This document shows positions 11,869 to 23,850 of a stretch of 64,000 nucleotides of DNA, one piece after another. Both the position numbers and the translations under genes were made by a program. Under the pieces are notes generated by a model. It was not told the origin of the DNA, did not search any database, and saw only the letters and a program-made list of their open reading frames with translations. Position 1 is the first letter of the stretch; each line of letters opens with the position of its first letter. Source of the stretch: Purshia tridentata (lineage: Eukaryota > Streptophyta > Magnoliopsida > Rosales > Rosaceae); the NCBI GenBank assembly GCA_003254885.1, contig QANT01007432.1, forward strand, positions 1-64,000, read 5' to 3'.

Positions 11869-13674
11869 CTACTCAAACAAGGACTTGCAAAATGATTTTT
11901 TCTCATCCCTAGACATTGTATATGGGGCAGCAGGCAAGAGTGTTTTTTTGGTCCCTACTTGTGGTGCCAAATCAAGTCTAACTCCCATTTCCACAAGGTC
12001 TAAACGCGAAGCCACCCCATCCTTCGTCTTACCGGGAATATTTAGTAGAGTTCCAATAATACTCTCACATACATTCTTCTCAATGTGCATCACATCAAGA
12101 CAATGCCGAACATGTAAAGACTTCCAATATTCAAGATCAAAGAATATTGATCTTCTTTTCCAACATGCAGTAAGGCCTTCCCCACCCAAGTTGCTAGTTG
12201 CATGGTTTTTTCCGAAGTTACAATTCAATCCACCCACCTTTTCTAAGACCTCCTCTCCACTTAAAGGTAAAGGAGCAACACGATGTTCTTGCTTGTTATT
12301 AAAGACAGCTGCTTGTTTCCGGTATGGGTGGTGGCGTGGTAAGAATCTTCGATGACCTTGGAAACAAATTTTCTTACCATGTTTCAACCTTACACCATCT
12401 GTGTCTTCTCCACAAATAGGGCATGCCTTATACCCTTGGACAGTGCACCCGGACAAGTTACCATATGCAGGGAAGTCATTGATTGTCCATAAAAGCACCG
12501 CCCTCAAAGTGAATGTCTCTTTTCTAAACCCATCGTACACTTCATCAATTCCCATCCACAATGCCTTCAAATCATCAACTAATGGAGCTAAATAAACATC
12601 TATATCTTTCCTTGGCTGCTTGGGACCAGAAATTAACAAAGTTAACATCATGAACTTCCTCTTCATACACAACCAAGGAGGAAGGTTATAAGTGACAAAA
12701 ATGACAGGCCAACAACTATATCGACTAGATTGTGTACCATGTGGATTGATCCCATCAGCTGAAAGCGCAAGCCTTATGTTTCTGGGCTCACTCGAAAAAT
12801 CTGGCCACTTATGGTCAACCAGCTTCCAAGATGGACTATCGGCTGGGTGATGCATCATGCCGTCACTCACTCTATGATCAACATGCCAAGTTAGGTTCTT
12901 TGATATCTCAAAAGATTTAAACATTCGTTTAAACCTTGGAATAGGAGGGAAGTACCACATTACTTTTGTCGCTACCCCTTCCTTCTCAACTCCTTCCTTG
13001 TTTACCTTCCACCTAGAGCATTCACACTTTGGGCAACTAGTATCATCTACATACTCATTCCTATACAAGATACAATCGTTTGGGCACGCATGTATCTTTT
13101 TGTACTCCATTCCTAAAGCTGCTAGTGTCTTCTTTGACTCATACATTGACAATGGTAGCACATTACTCTTTGGAAGCGTATCAGCAAAAGCAATTAAGAA
13201 ATCAGAGAACCCAACGTCACTCAACCCATGTTTTGCTTTCAAATTGAACAACCTAACCAAAGCTGATAACTTGCTATACTTACCACACCCAGCATATAAT
13301 GGTCTCTCGCCGTCCTCAAAAAAAGTCCTAAATCCATCCGGATCATTGTAGAAATTTTCAAATGCCCCTTCACACATATCTACAGTTTCTCCTTCAAATA
13401 AATCATTTTCTGCTTCAATATTTGTGGTTCCCCTTGCACAACCAGATGGTTCACCATGCCAAATCCAATTTTTGTACCTTTGATCGAAACCATTAAAGTA
13501 GAGATGCTCCCTTATCACCCTAACAGTAAACTTTTTCAAGTTTAAACATTTCTCACAAGGACAATGTATGTATTTGTGATTGGTAGCATTCCCTAAGGCG
13601 AATCTCAAGAAATTTTCGACTCCCACCTCATACCCCACACTCCTTCTATCAGCAACCACCCATGATTTATCCAT
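11869..13674 (-). pseudogene. TNP2 transposase (CACTA), C-terminally truncated, ~600 aa
   Basis: One long open frame. The start is best placed at the ATG of MDKSW (13674), since the family's transposase-associated domain begins there; an in-frame ATG lies three codons upstream at 13683. Residues 1-75 form that domain (HKYIHCPCEKC, HLYFNGF, WIWHGE). The zinc-binding pairs CPNDC and CPKC lie near residue 205-220, and CPICGEDTDG near 425. Candidate acidic catalytic residues are in SADGINPHG, PLVDDLKALW and HCLDVMHIEKNVCES. The protein would cut and join the element's ends in the nucleus. It stops after FCKSLFE, where relatives continue for some hundreds of residues, and ULP1-like coding begins within about 20 bp in another frame, so an internal deletion removed the C-terminus. 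Confidence 0.85.
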
Positions 13675-13683
13675 TGATCTCAA

Positions 13684-14341
13684 AGTTAATTATCAACTTC
13701 ACACAAGACAATAAAAATAAAAATTAATTGTTAATCCACCTCCCAAAAACAAAGCAATAACTTATTAAACATAATAAGCCAACTACTATAATGATTAAAA
13801 CATATTATGCAAAACAGCCAAAAACTAGAGTAAATAACAGCACCAAATTCACTAGTTAGAGGTGATATCTACCTAGTACCCTATAATGACACTCTCTTAC
13901 AAATAGGTTATCTAACATTCAAATTTGCAATTTCTAGCACGTATATTCTCAACATTTCCATCAGAAAGTGTATAGAGAAGATCAAACATATATAAACTGC
14001 CACCAATTTTAATAATTAGGACCATACAATACAGTACAAAGAAAAAAAAAATCATATATACCTTAAGCAATGAATCAAATCAGCTACAACAACACCTTGT
14101 ATCTTCCCCCTCTTAAACTCTGTAACATCATACATAGCTTTAATCAGTCTCAAGATTAGAAAATATTGTTGCCCAAGAAGCATAGCTCATCAAGAGGTTA
14201 TAGAGAAATAATAATAAGGGAAACCCATTCTGAAGCTTTATATTTTAAGCTTTCATATATGGTGGTTCATATATGCATAGATTAGTGTAATGGAATACCA
14301 TGATTGATCTCATCAATATTTCCATGCAAATGAATGTCTTC
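13684..14341. other. CACTA-1 5' non-coding region
   Basis: AT-rich sequence upstream of the transposase, with no clear coding or repeat signal. It presumably holds the transposase leader or promoter, but I cannot point to a specific site. Confidence 0.4.
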
Positions 14342-14826
14342 ATTAATATTAATGCCCAGCATATGCATGTAACTAATTAACTTATTAATAAATTAGTAAT
14401 GCTAATACCGTGACTCAGCTTGGGAAAAAGGATTTCATGTCAAAATCAACCCAAATCACAAATGCACAATGCACAGCAACCCCATTTATTTTAGGTACCT
14501 ATTTAGGATTGGTATGCTTCTATAAGGCTAGTGCCCAAAACTTTAGACTGAAATCGCTAATGGCATGGTCTCAATTTTTTTGAATTAATATTAATGCCCA
14601 GTATATGCATGTTACTAATCAACTTATTAATAAATTAGTAATGCTAATGCTGTGACTCAGCTTGGGAAAAAGGATTTCATGTCAAAATCAACCCCAATCA
14701 CAAATGCACAATGCGCAGCAACCCCATTTATTTTAGGTACTTATTTAGGATTGGTATGCTTCTACAAGGCTAGTGCCCAAAACTTTGGACTGAAATCGCT
14801 AATGGCATGGTCTCAATTTTTTTGAA
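14342..14826. repeat. 242-bp tandem duplication inside CACTA-1
   Basis: Copies at 14342-14583 and 14584-14826 both run from ATTAATATTAATGCCCAG to GTCTCAATTTTTTTGA and differ at only a handful of bases, so the duplication is recent relative to the element's termini. Confidence 0.9.
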
Positions 14827-14943
14827 ATCAAAATGGCTCATCCGCAATTATATAGATTCAAACTTCAAAGCTAGCTCACACAAAAACTACCCAGGCTTCA
14901 CAAATTAATTGAACAAACTTCACAAAAATGCAGATGAGAAAAT

Positions 14944-15134
14944 ATGAAGAAAAACCCAGAGTATTTTGATAAAATCCCTCACATTTATGAAGGAAAAAAC
15001 CCAATTAACCCATATGAAAAAAATACCCATAGCATTTTGAAGAAAAACCCAGAGTATTTGAGGGAAAAAAACCTGGTTAACCCATATGAAAAATACCCAG
15101 ACTATTTTGAAGGAAAAAAACTTGATTAATCCAT
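14944..15134. repeat. Imperfect ~60-70 bp tandem repeats, CACTA-1 subterminal region
   Basis: Three degenerate units share AAAACCCAGAGTATTTTGA and TTAACCCATATGAAAAA. They are open in both directions by chance (61 and 76 codons) and show no recognisable protein. Confidence 0.65.
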
Positions 15135-15731
15135 ATGAAAAAAGCCCCAAATAAATATATAATCAAGCCTTAATCTCAGAAAATGTAGCAAGAACAAAGA
15201 GAGAGAATGTTCTAGCTCTAAGAAGCCTTAACCATACCTTCAGTGGAAAAATTATTGGGAGCCGACACCTAAACTCCCGATGATGTTATGGGTCGTCTTC
15301 AATCTTCTGGGTTTTGGTTTGGTGCTCTAGCAAGGGTCGTCTTCGATGTTCATGAATGGTCTGTGGTGTTTTCAACTAGGGTGAGGGTGAGAGTACAATG
15401 TAGGTGTTAGAGCTGGAGTTAGAGTCTTGGGTGTTAGACTCGGGTGTGAGAGTTGGAGTTTAAGAAAAATTTTGTTAACTAAGTTGGGAGGAAACTTGCC
15501 ACTTTTTTTTTTTGGGGCAACTTATGTCATCAGTACCCTTATAAGATATCAGTTTTTAACTCCTTGCAACTTTACATGGGTTGTAATATACATCATATAA
15601 AAAATGTTGGCGATATGTTATCTAGTTTATATATCACCAAAAAAAAAAAGCTATGTTACAGTTTTTATTACATAAGTTATTTTATAAACCATGACAATCT
15701 AGTGATGTATATCAACATTTTTATATTAGGG
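15135..15731. other. CACTA-1 right subterminal region and inverted repeat
   Basis: Non-coding. It contains ATATCAGT and GATGTATATC motifs and the right terminal inverted repeat at 15704-15731. This is the 5' end relative to the element's genes. Confidence 0.6.
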
Positions 15732-15734
15732 ACA

Positions 15735-18700
15735 TTAGAGAGTGCTTCATCATCCCTTTCTTGGCAACCAAGCACGTTTTGGTGCAATTTTGACCAAGCT
15801 GGACTGAGTATGCACCGAAAAGACACTTTTGTTCCATCCTAACACAAATTGTGCTTCTTTTAGGCTTAGAACGCTAATCCAAGCATGAGAAAGTGCATCC
15901 CTATATCTTTCTTGCCAACCGAGCATGTTTTCTTGCTACATTAGCCAAATTTGACCTTCAATGTGCACCGAAACCACGTACTCGTGCATTCTTAGCACCT
16001 AAAGTCGTTCATTTGGGCCAGAATGCTAATCCACACACCAGAAAGTGGTTCCCATGTGTTTCTTGTCGACTGAGCATGTTTTGGTGTAACTTTAACCGAA
16101 TTGGACTAAGTGCGCACCGAAATGATGTATTTGTGCACTCTCAGCACCCAAAGTTGTTCTCTCGGGCGTGCACGGTAATAGAGACATCAGAAAATGCTTC
16201 CCCACGTCTTTCTTGCCAACCGGGAACGTTTTGGTGTAACTTCAATCAAATTGGACTTAGTGCACACTAAAATGACCTTTTCGTGCATTCTTAAGACCTA
16301 AAGTGGTTCTTTTTGGACGAATTTGGACTGAGTGTGCACCGAAATGATGTCTTCATGCATTCTTAACACCTAAACTGGCTCCTTAGGGCGAGCACGCAAA
16401 TTGAGACAGGAGAAAGTGCTTCCTCACGTCTTTCTTGCCAACCGGGCACGTTTTGTTGCAATTTAGACGAAAGCACGCACCGAAATGACCTTTGAGTTCA
16501 TTCTTAACACGCAGTGTGCTTCTTGAGGGCTAAAACGTTAATCCAAGTGCGAGAATGTGCTTCTTGCCAACTGAGCACGTTTTGGCTCAACTTTAACCAA
16601 ATTGTGCGCGGTGTGCACCGAAATGACGCTCCATGCATTCTTAACACCTAAAGTGGTTCATTTGGGCTAAAACGCCAATCCAAACAAGAGAAAGTGCCGC
16701 CTCATGTATTTGTTGCCAACCGGGTACATTTTGGTGCCATAGAAACGAAACTAGATTGAGTATGCACCGAAATGAAGCTTTCGTGTGTTCTTACCCCAAA
16801 AAGGTGCTTCTTGAGGGCTAGAACGTTCATCCAAGCATGAGAACGTGCTTCTTGCCAACCGAGCACGTTTTGGCGCAACTTTAACCAAATTGTGCGCGGT
16901 GTGCACAAAAATAATGCTCCATGCATTCTTAACACCTAAAGTGGTTCATTTGGGCTAGAACACTAATCCAAACAAGAGAAAGTGCCTCCTCATGTCTTTA
17001 TTGCCAACCGGGTGCGTTTTGGTGCCATTAAAACGAAACTAGATTGAGTATGCACCGAAATGATGTTTTTGTGCGTTCTTACCCAAAAAAGGTGCTTCTT
17101 GAGGGCTAGAATGCTAATCCATGCATGAGAAAGTGCTTCCCCATATCTTTCTTGCCAATCGGGCACGTTTTGGTGCAAATTGGATGAAGTTGGACTGAGC
17201 ATGCACCAAAGTGATGTTTTCGTTACTTCTAAACACGAAATGTGCTTCTTTAGGGCTAGGATGCTAATCCAAGCATGAGAAAGCGCTTCCCCATGTCTTT
17301 TTTGCCAACTGATAACGTCTTGGTGCAACTTGAACCAAATTGTACCGAGCGTGCACCAAAACGACGTTTTCACTCCTTCTTAACACCTAAAGTGGCTCCT
17401 TAGTGCTAGCACGCAAATCGGGACATGAGAAAGTGCTTCGTCACTTCTTTCTTGCCAACCGGGCATGTTTTGGTGCAATTTTGACCAAGTTGGGCTGAGC
17501 ATACAATGAAAAGACACTTATGTTCCATCCTAACACGAAATGTGCTCCTTTTAAGCTTAGAACGCTAACCCAAGCATGAGAAAGTGCATCCCTATGTCTT
17601 TCTTGCCAACCGAGCATGTTTTGTTGCTACGTTAGCCAAATTTGACCTTCAGTGCACACCGAAACCACGTACTCGTGCATTCTTAGCACCTAAATAGTTC
17701 ATTTGGGCTAGAACACTAATCGACACACAAGAAAGTGGTTCCCATGTGTTTCTTGTCAACCGAGCACGTTTTGGTGCAACTTTAACCGAATTGGACTATG
17801 TGCGCACCGAAATGACGTATTCGTGCACTCTCAGCACTCAAAGTTGTTCTCTTGGGCATGCACAGTTATCGAAACATTAGAAAGTGCTTCCCCACGTCTT
17901 TTTTGCCAACCGGGAACGTTTGGGTGTAACTTCAACCAAATTGGACTCAGTTCACACCGAAATGACCATTTCGTGCATTCTTAAGACCTAAAGTCGTTCT
18001 TTTTGGACGAATTTGGACTGAGTATGCACCGAAATGATGTCTTCATGCATTCTTAACACCTAAAGTGGCTCCTTAGGGCTAGCACACCAATCGAGACATG
18101 AGAAAGTGCTTCCTCGTGTCTTTCTTGCCAACCGGGCACGTTTTGTTGCAATTTAGACAAAAGCATGCACCGAATGACCTTTGAATTCATTCTTAACACG
18201 AAGTGTGCTTCTTGAGGGCTAGAACGTTAATCCAAGCATGAGAACATGCTTCTTGCCAACCGACCACGTTTCAGCGCGACTTTAACCAAATTGTACGCGG
18301 TGTGCACCGAAATGACGCTCCATGCATTCATAACACCTAAAATGGTTCATTTGGGCTAGAATGCTAATCGAAACAAGAGAAAGTGCGTCCTCATGTTTTT
18401 ATGACCAACCGCGCACGTTTTGGAGCAATTGAAACGAAACTAGATTGACCATGCACCGAAATGATGTTTTCGTACGTTCTTACCCAAAAAGGTGCTTCTT
18501 GAGGGATAGAACGCTAATCCAAGTATGAGAAAGTGCTTCCCCATATCTTTCTTGCCAACCAGGCACGTTTTGATGGAAATTGCACGAAGTTGGACTGAGC
18601 ACGCACCGAAGTGATGTTTTTGTTACTTCTAAACACGAAATGTGCTTCTCTCGAGCTAGGATGCTAATCCAAGCATGAGAAAGCGCTTCCCCATGTGTTT

Positions 18701-19464
18701 CTTGCCAACCGATAACGTTTTAGTTCAACTTGAACCGAATCGTACCGAGTATGCACCGAAACGACGTTTTCGTTCCTTCATAACACCAAAAGTCGTTCCT
18801 GAGGTCTAGCACGCTAATCGAGACATTGGAGAGTGCTTTCTCATCCCTTTCTTGCCAACCAGGCACATTTTGGTGCAACTTTGACCGAGTTGGACTGAGT
18901 ATGCAACGAAAAGACACTTCTGTTCCATCCTAACACGAAATGTTCTTCTTTTAGGCTTAGAACGCTAACCCAAGCATGAGAAAGTGCATCCCCATGTCTT
19001 TCTTGCCAGCCGAGCACGTTTTGTTGCTACGTTAGCCAAATTTGACCTTCAATGCGCACCGAAACCACGTACTCGTGCATTCTTAGCACCTAAAGTAGTT
19101 CATTTGGGCTAGAACGCTAATTCACACACCAGAAAGTGGTTCCCATGTGTTTCTTGTCGACCGAGCACGTTTTGGTGCAACTTTAACCGAATTGGTCGAA
19201 GTGCGCACCGAAATGACGTATTCGTGCAGTCTCAGCACCCAAAGTTGTTCTCTCAGGCGTGCACGGTAATAGAGACATCAGAAAGTGCTTCCCCACGTCT
19301 TTCTTGCCAACCGGGAACGTTTTGGTGTAACTTCAATCAAATTGGACTCAATGCACACCGAAATGACCTTTTCGTGCATTGTTAAGACCTAAAGTCGTTC
19401 TTTTTGGACGAATTTGGACTGAGTATGCAGCAAAATGATGTCTTCGTGCATTCTTAACACCTAA
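15735..19464. repeat. ~150-bp satellite array, right part
   Basis: Direct continuation of the array at 2809-9612 after the CACTA-1 insertion. The marker variant with GACACTTTTGTTCCATCC recurs near 15819, 17510 and 18911, and in the left block near 5891, 7402 and 8439. The array ends in CTTAACACCTAA, where the family-A 5' LTR begins. Confidence 0.9.
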
Positions 19465-21995
19465 TGTAATGACCCGTACTCCGTAAGGTAAATTTCTAAA
19501 TTTTTATTTGGTCTTCGGGGCCTAAAGTTGACTTTGGGTTCGAATAAGATTTGGTGTTTGACCTTGGGTTCGTTAGGGAGGCCTCGGGCTTACGAGTCTA
19601 TAGACATGCGACATGTCCCGTTTGGAGGGACGGTTTGAAAATTTTGTACGTAGCAAGGGACCCAAAAATTGACTTTTTAAATTATAGGGCCCTTGGTGTA
19701 GAATTTGACATGGTTAAGTAGAGCTCGACTTTACGAGTTCGTAGACACGAAGTACGCGTCAAACGGAGTTACGGTTTGTAAGTTATGGACGAGTGAAGTG
19801 AGTGGCAAAATCGTAAATTGGGTGACTTAGCCTTTAAAGATTCCAGAATTTTCTGGAATCTTCTCCCCCTTCAATTTCTCTCGCTCTCCTTCCCCCTCAG
19901 CCCGCAGAACCTTCTCCTTCCCTCTCCCTGCGTGTGACACACCCTCCCCCGTCTAGCTGCTTCCAGCCAGACCCAGCCGCCGACAGTCCCTCTCTTGCCG
20001 ACGCCAGCCGGCCAGCGACTCGACGACGCCGACCACCCCCCTGCCGCGCGCAAGGAACCTCACCTGTCGCCGGCTTTTCCCCAGTTTTCGGCCAGCTTTC
20101 CGGTGCCATTTCTGCTTATTTTAGGTGGGTTTTCTCCCCCTTTCTTCCATCTTTTGATTCTCTTGGATTGTGTTGCCAATTTTGGATTATTTTAGACATG
20201 GGAAAATTGGAGATTTAAGCCCCAAATTGGAAAGTCTTTAATTTGTGGCTTGGGGTGCGAATTGGTGGTCGGATTAGCTAATTTCCAACCTTAGGGACTC
20301 TTAATTTCGGTTTAGAACCTTGGGCTTCAAGGAAAAATTGAAGAAATTGGAAGTTGGTGGATGAAGGCTTGGTCATTTCGGGTGGTTGCTCGAAAATTTG
20401 GGGATTTGGCACGATTTAGTGATATTTTAGCCAATTCCCACCATTTCGAAACTTAATTCGGAGTTTGGGTGGATGAGTTTGAAGGAAAGGGGTAGAAATT
20501 GTGAATTTGGGGTTGGAAATACCACTTCGTTTGGGGGTTGAGATTAATATGACCCATTAATCACGAAATTTAGGATTTATTGTTGGTTTTAGATTTTACT
20601 AAGCGGGTTATTAACTTGGGATTGTATAGAAAGAGACCGAGATTGATGAAACCCAATTTATTGGTTGTAGACACCTTAAACGTGAGAACTAATGGCATAT
20701 TTATCTCTTTTTTATAGGGACTACACTCGAGACTGAGGGCGACCCAGCCGAGCAACGAGACTAGACTCCTTGACTGTGAGTGGACTTTGTCTTATTTACG
20801 TTTATTAAATTTTTAAATCGAATCTATTTTCTTATGATTTGCGTAGTCGTGAATTTCAATTATCGATATTGATTTTGGGATTTTGAGTGCTATTAAATGA
20901 GTTATACGGGTTGATATTTTTATTAATTTATTATGATTGGGGCTTCTGTGAAAATAAATTTACGGGATGGTTTCCTGGAACCATTATCGATCCCCTCGTA
21001 AATTTTAAGAAAGTTTTAAACTTAGTTATGTAAATTTGATTGGAGTCATTGAGAATGGTTGGTTTTGGATTTTATTAAGCCCCCATTTAGTACTCATTTT
21101 GTATACTGAAATTATATAGGTCTTTGGGACCCGTCACGGCACACACATAGGCTTTGGGTCGTGTGCCGGGTTGCTTTGCCCTTTGGGGGTATTTCTGCGT
21201 GCACGTACGGTAGATCAGTGGCCCTGCATGTGTATGATAGATCACGGCTCTGCACATGTACTGCAGGTTATCGCCTTACATGCGTACGGCAGGCTATGGG
21301 CCCTACGCATGTACAACAGGCTATACCGGTAATTTGGGAGTGAATAAAGAAATTGATTTAAGTCTTAGAATTTTTCTTATGCAAGGAAACCTTGTAGTTT
21401 TGCAAAATTGAATTTCCACTGTTTAAGGCAAATAATTGCAAAATATTCGCGCTGTAAATGACGGATAAAGGAAATTAATGAATCCATTTTAAAAACTGGG
21501 GGTTTTCATGGAGAGCTTGTGAGGTCTTTGTGTGATCTTTCGGTTGATTTTTAAAAGTTTATTTTATTTTTGTCCACTCACTGGGTTGTCTCACTTTTAC
21601 CTTTGTGTTGCCTCTTTTAAATTTCCCCCAGGTAACTGAGGTGGTGCGGTCGAGCAGAGATACGTCGAGGATACCGTAGATTTTGAAACTTTGTAAATTC
21701 TCTGCTTTTGTTCTTAACTATTTATGCTAATTAAGGTGGTTGGACTGTAATGATACACATAACGCTCTTACTAGCATAATGTTACCTTGGTTTCCTTTTT
21801 ATTATAATTTCGGGTCAGAGACCCTTGCTTGTGGTAGAGGAGCTGGCGTAGAAGTGTGTTTTACAGGTTTTCTAAGTAAGGGTTAGTCCAATTTCAAGGG
21901 AGGTTCTGCCGAATTTTCAGTAGGATTTTCCTTGATATTAGATTTCCCCAGGATCACTCCGAGTTCCAGGGTGGAAGTTGGAGAGGGTCCTGTCA
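19465..21995 (+). repeat. 5' LTR of chromovirus A
   Basis: Begins TGTAATGACCCGTACTCC and ends GGGTCCTGTCA, three bases before the primer-binding site. It contains a C-rich leader-like segment (19862-20060), the stem-loop 21137-21168 and a 27-bp tandem block. Open frames in it are not gene-like. Confidence 0.9.
21137..21325 (+). repeat. Stem-loop and 27-bp tandem block in the 5' LTR
   Basis: The stem CGGCACAC / GTGTGCCG (21137-21144 with 21161-21168, 16-base loop) is followed by five ~27-bp units with CCTGCATG...GTACGGCAGG character at about 21190-21325. Confidence 0.7.
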
Positions 21996-21998
21996 ATT

Positions 21999-22010
21999 TG
22001 GTATCAAAGC
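21999..22010 (+). promoter_or_regulatory. Primer-binding site, initiator tRNA-Met
   Basis: TGGTATCAAAGC lies three bases after the 5' LTR. It matches the usual plant TGGTATCAGAGC, complementary to the 3' end of initiator tRNA-Met, with one change. Confidence 0.85.
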
Positions 22011-22089
22011 ATAGGTTTAGGATTCTTCTAACTTTGCACCAACTGTGCATACCTGTTTCTAAGAATTTCTTGGTTTTCTTATAGGAATT

Positions 22090-23193
22090 ATGCCTCCCCG
22101 ATGTGGCTGACCGCCGAGGGACCACCACTGAACCCCTGAGGGCGGAGATGAGGCTGCTCCGGGTTTTGAGCAGTCCATTGATCGTTTGGTTGAAGCTATG
22201 ACCACTACAGTACGCACTAGAGGACTTCTAGAAGGAGACTATAGTATTGAGCGCGCCCATAAGCTTGGGGCAACTACCTTCAGGGGCACGACTGACCCTG
22301 TAGTGGCAAACGACTGGATAGTGCGACTATAGAGGATTTTTGAGGTTATGAGATGCCCAGAGGAAGAGAAGATGGTCTTAGCTTCATTTCTTTTGGATGG
22401 TGATGCTTACCTTTGGTGGGAAATAGAAAAGGTAGGACTTGGGGCTGATGAAATTACGTGGGATAGATTCAGGAGGGCCTTTTATGAGCAGTACTATCCC
22501 TGGGTCTACTGTGATGAAAAGAGGGCAGAGTTTCAGAGATTGAGGCAGGGATCTTTGACTGTAGTGGAGTATGAAAGGAAATTCACCGAGCTTGCCAGGT
22601 TCTGCCCACATTTGGTGGCAGACGAGAGAGAGAAATGCTCTCGATTTGAGGATGGCTTGAGAGAGGAGATTCATACAGTAGTTGCTGCAGCCATCCATTC
22701 CATTTATACTAATCTAAGGGAGGCTGCTATGAAGGTAGAAAGATCCCTTGTTGAGAGAAAAAGGAGTGGAACAAGACGAAGTCTCCAGCAGAGCTCGATT
22801 GTGGGTGGACCCAATCAAGCGGCATCCAAGAGGGGCAATTTTAGTTCCAGCTCTTCAGGAAGTGGTGGAGCGAGAAGTTTTAGACGAGGTTTTGGTGGGA
22901 GCAGAGGAATTGGTTTCAGACCGCGTGCAAATCTGCAGTCATGGGACAGTTCGGCAAGATTTACAGAACACTCTGAGAGACAGCAGGGTAGTCGGATCGG
23001 TGGAACCCATCACACTGCATGTCGTGGTTGTGGTAGGTTTCACAGTGGACCCTGCCATGGAGATAGTACGGGGTGCTTCCACTGTGGACAGCCAGGACAT
23101 TTCAAGAGAGAGTGCCCTTTGTTACAACAGGGCGATGGTGGGGCCTCTAGATCAGTTTCCCATCGGGGACAGTCTTCTGGTGCTCAGAGTTAG
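22090..23193 (+). pseudogene. gag: gag of chromovirus A
   Basis: The likely start is ATG at 22090 (MPPRCG, then a stop). One frame runs to 23193 with stops at 22108 (TGA), 22129 (TGA), 22330 (TAG) and 23191 (TAG). The capsid-like part contains DAYLWWE, FYEQYYP and LTVVEYERKFTELARF. A basic Ser/Gly/Arg-rich linker follows, then a CCHC zinc knuckle, CFHCGQPGHFKREC, at 23074-23115 (about residue 329). It would have formed the virus-like particle and bound element RNA. The first two stops look like CGA-to-TGA changes. It is continuous in frame with the protease, so gag-pol was a single open frame. Confidence 0.9.
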
Positions 23194-23850
23194 CTTCAGG
23201 GCATGCCACAGGTTGTGGGCGATACGTCCAGCAGTGGGGCCCAATCTAGTGTCTTCGGCAGAGGTGGAGGATTGCAGAGAGGTCAGAGGGGACGCCCCAG
23301 AGCTCAGGGTAGAGTGTTCGCCATGACCCAACAAGAGGCACGGGCTTCACCGGACGTCATTATGGGTACGTTACTTATCCTTGGGCACAGTGCTCGTGTC
23401 TTGATAGATTCTGGGGCCACACATTCTTTTATTTCTTATAGATTCGCTAGGAGTACCAATAGGAAACCTACCCTTTTAAACGGGAAATTAGTGATAGAGA
23501 CACCAGCTGGAACTCCACTTATAGCATGTGAGGTTTACAAAAGTTGTCCTGTAGTAATCGAGGGTCAAAGTTTGGAGGCAGACTTGATCTCCTTGGAAAT
23601 ATATGATGTGGATGTGATTCTGGGTATGGATTAGCTCGCTACACATCATGCTTCAGTGGATTGTTTCCACAAGAAAGTAATTTGTAAACGACCAGGACAA
23701 CAGGAGGTAGTATTCCAAGGTGAGCGCAAAATCCTCCCATTTAGTCTAATTTCAAACTTAGTAGCTAGGCGGCTGCTTAGAAAGGGTTGTGAAGGGTACC
23801 TAGCTTATGTGATTGATACACATGCTAAGGAGGTAGAAATTAGAGATCTT
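23194..23850 (+). pseudogene. pol: Aspartic protease region of chromovirus A pol
   Basis: In the gag frame. The active-site motif LIDSGATHSFIS starts near 23401 with the catalytic Asp codon at 23407, and the family motif DVILGMD ends just before a TAG at 23632, where Trp (TGG) would be expected. It would have cleaved the Gag-Pol polyprotein. No separate start is needed, since the frame is shared with gag. Confidence 0.85.

Larger units (their letters stand above)
9613..15731 (-). mobile_element. CACTA-1 DNA transposon (En/Spm type), 6119 bp
   Basis: The ends are degenerate CACTA inverted repeats: CAGTACTACAAAAGC on the left and, on the opposite strand, CCCTAATATAAAAATG on the right. They agree at 21 of 28 positions and share GATATACATC perfectly. 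A 3-bp duplication ACA (9610-9612 and 15732-15734) flanks it, and the satellite reads through once the element and one ACA are removed. Subterminal regions hold many copies of ATCAGT and ACCGATGT motifs. On the minus strand it carries a TNP2 transposase followed by ULP1-like peptidase exons. Genes are broken, so it is non-autonomous now. Confidence 0.9.

Noticed and set aside
11885-13351. Plus-strand frames of 156, 64 and 117 codons
   Set aside because: Shadows of the minus-strand TNP2 transposase.
2809-19464. CENP-B box in the satellite
   Set aside because: I looked for a TTCGTTGGAA-like core and did not see one in the monomer consensus.
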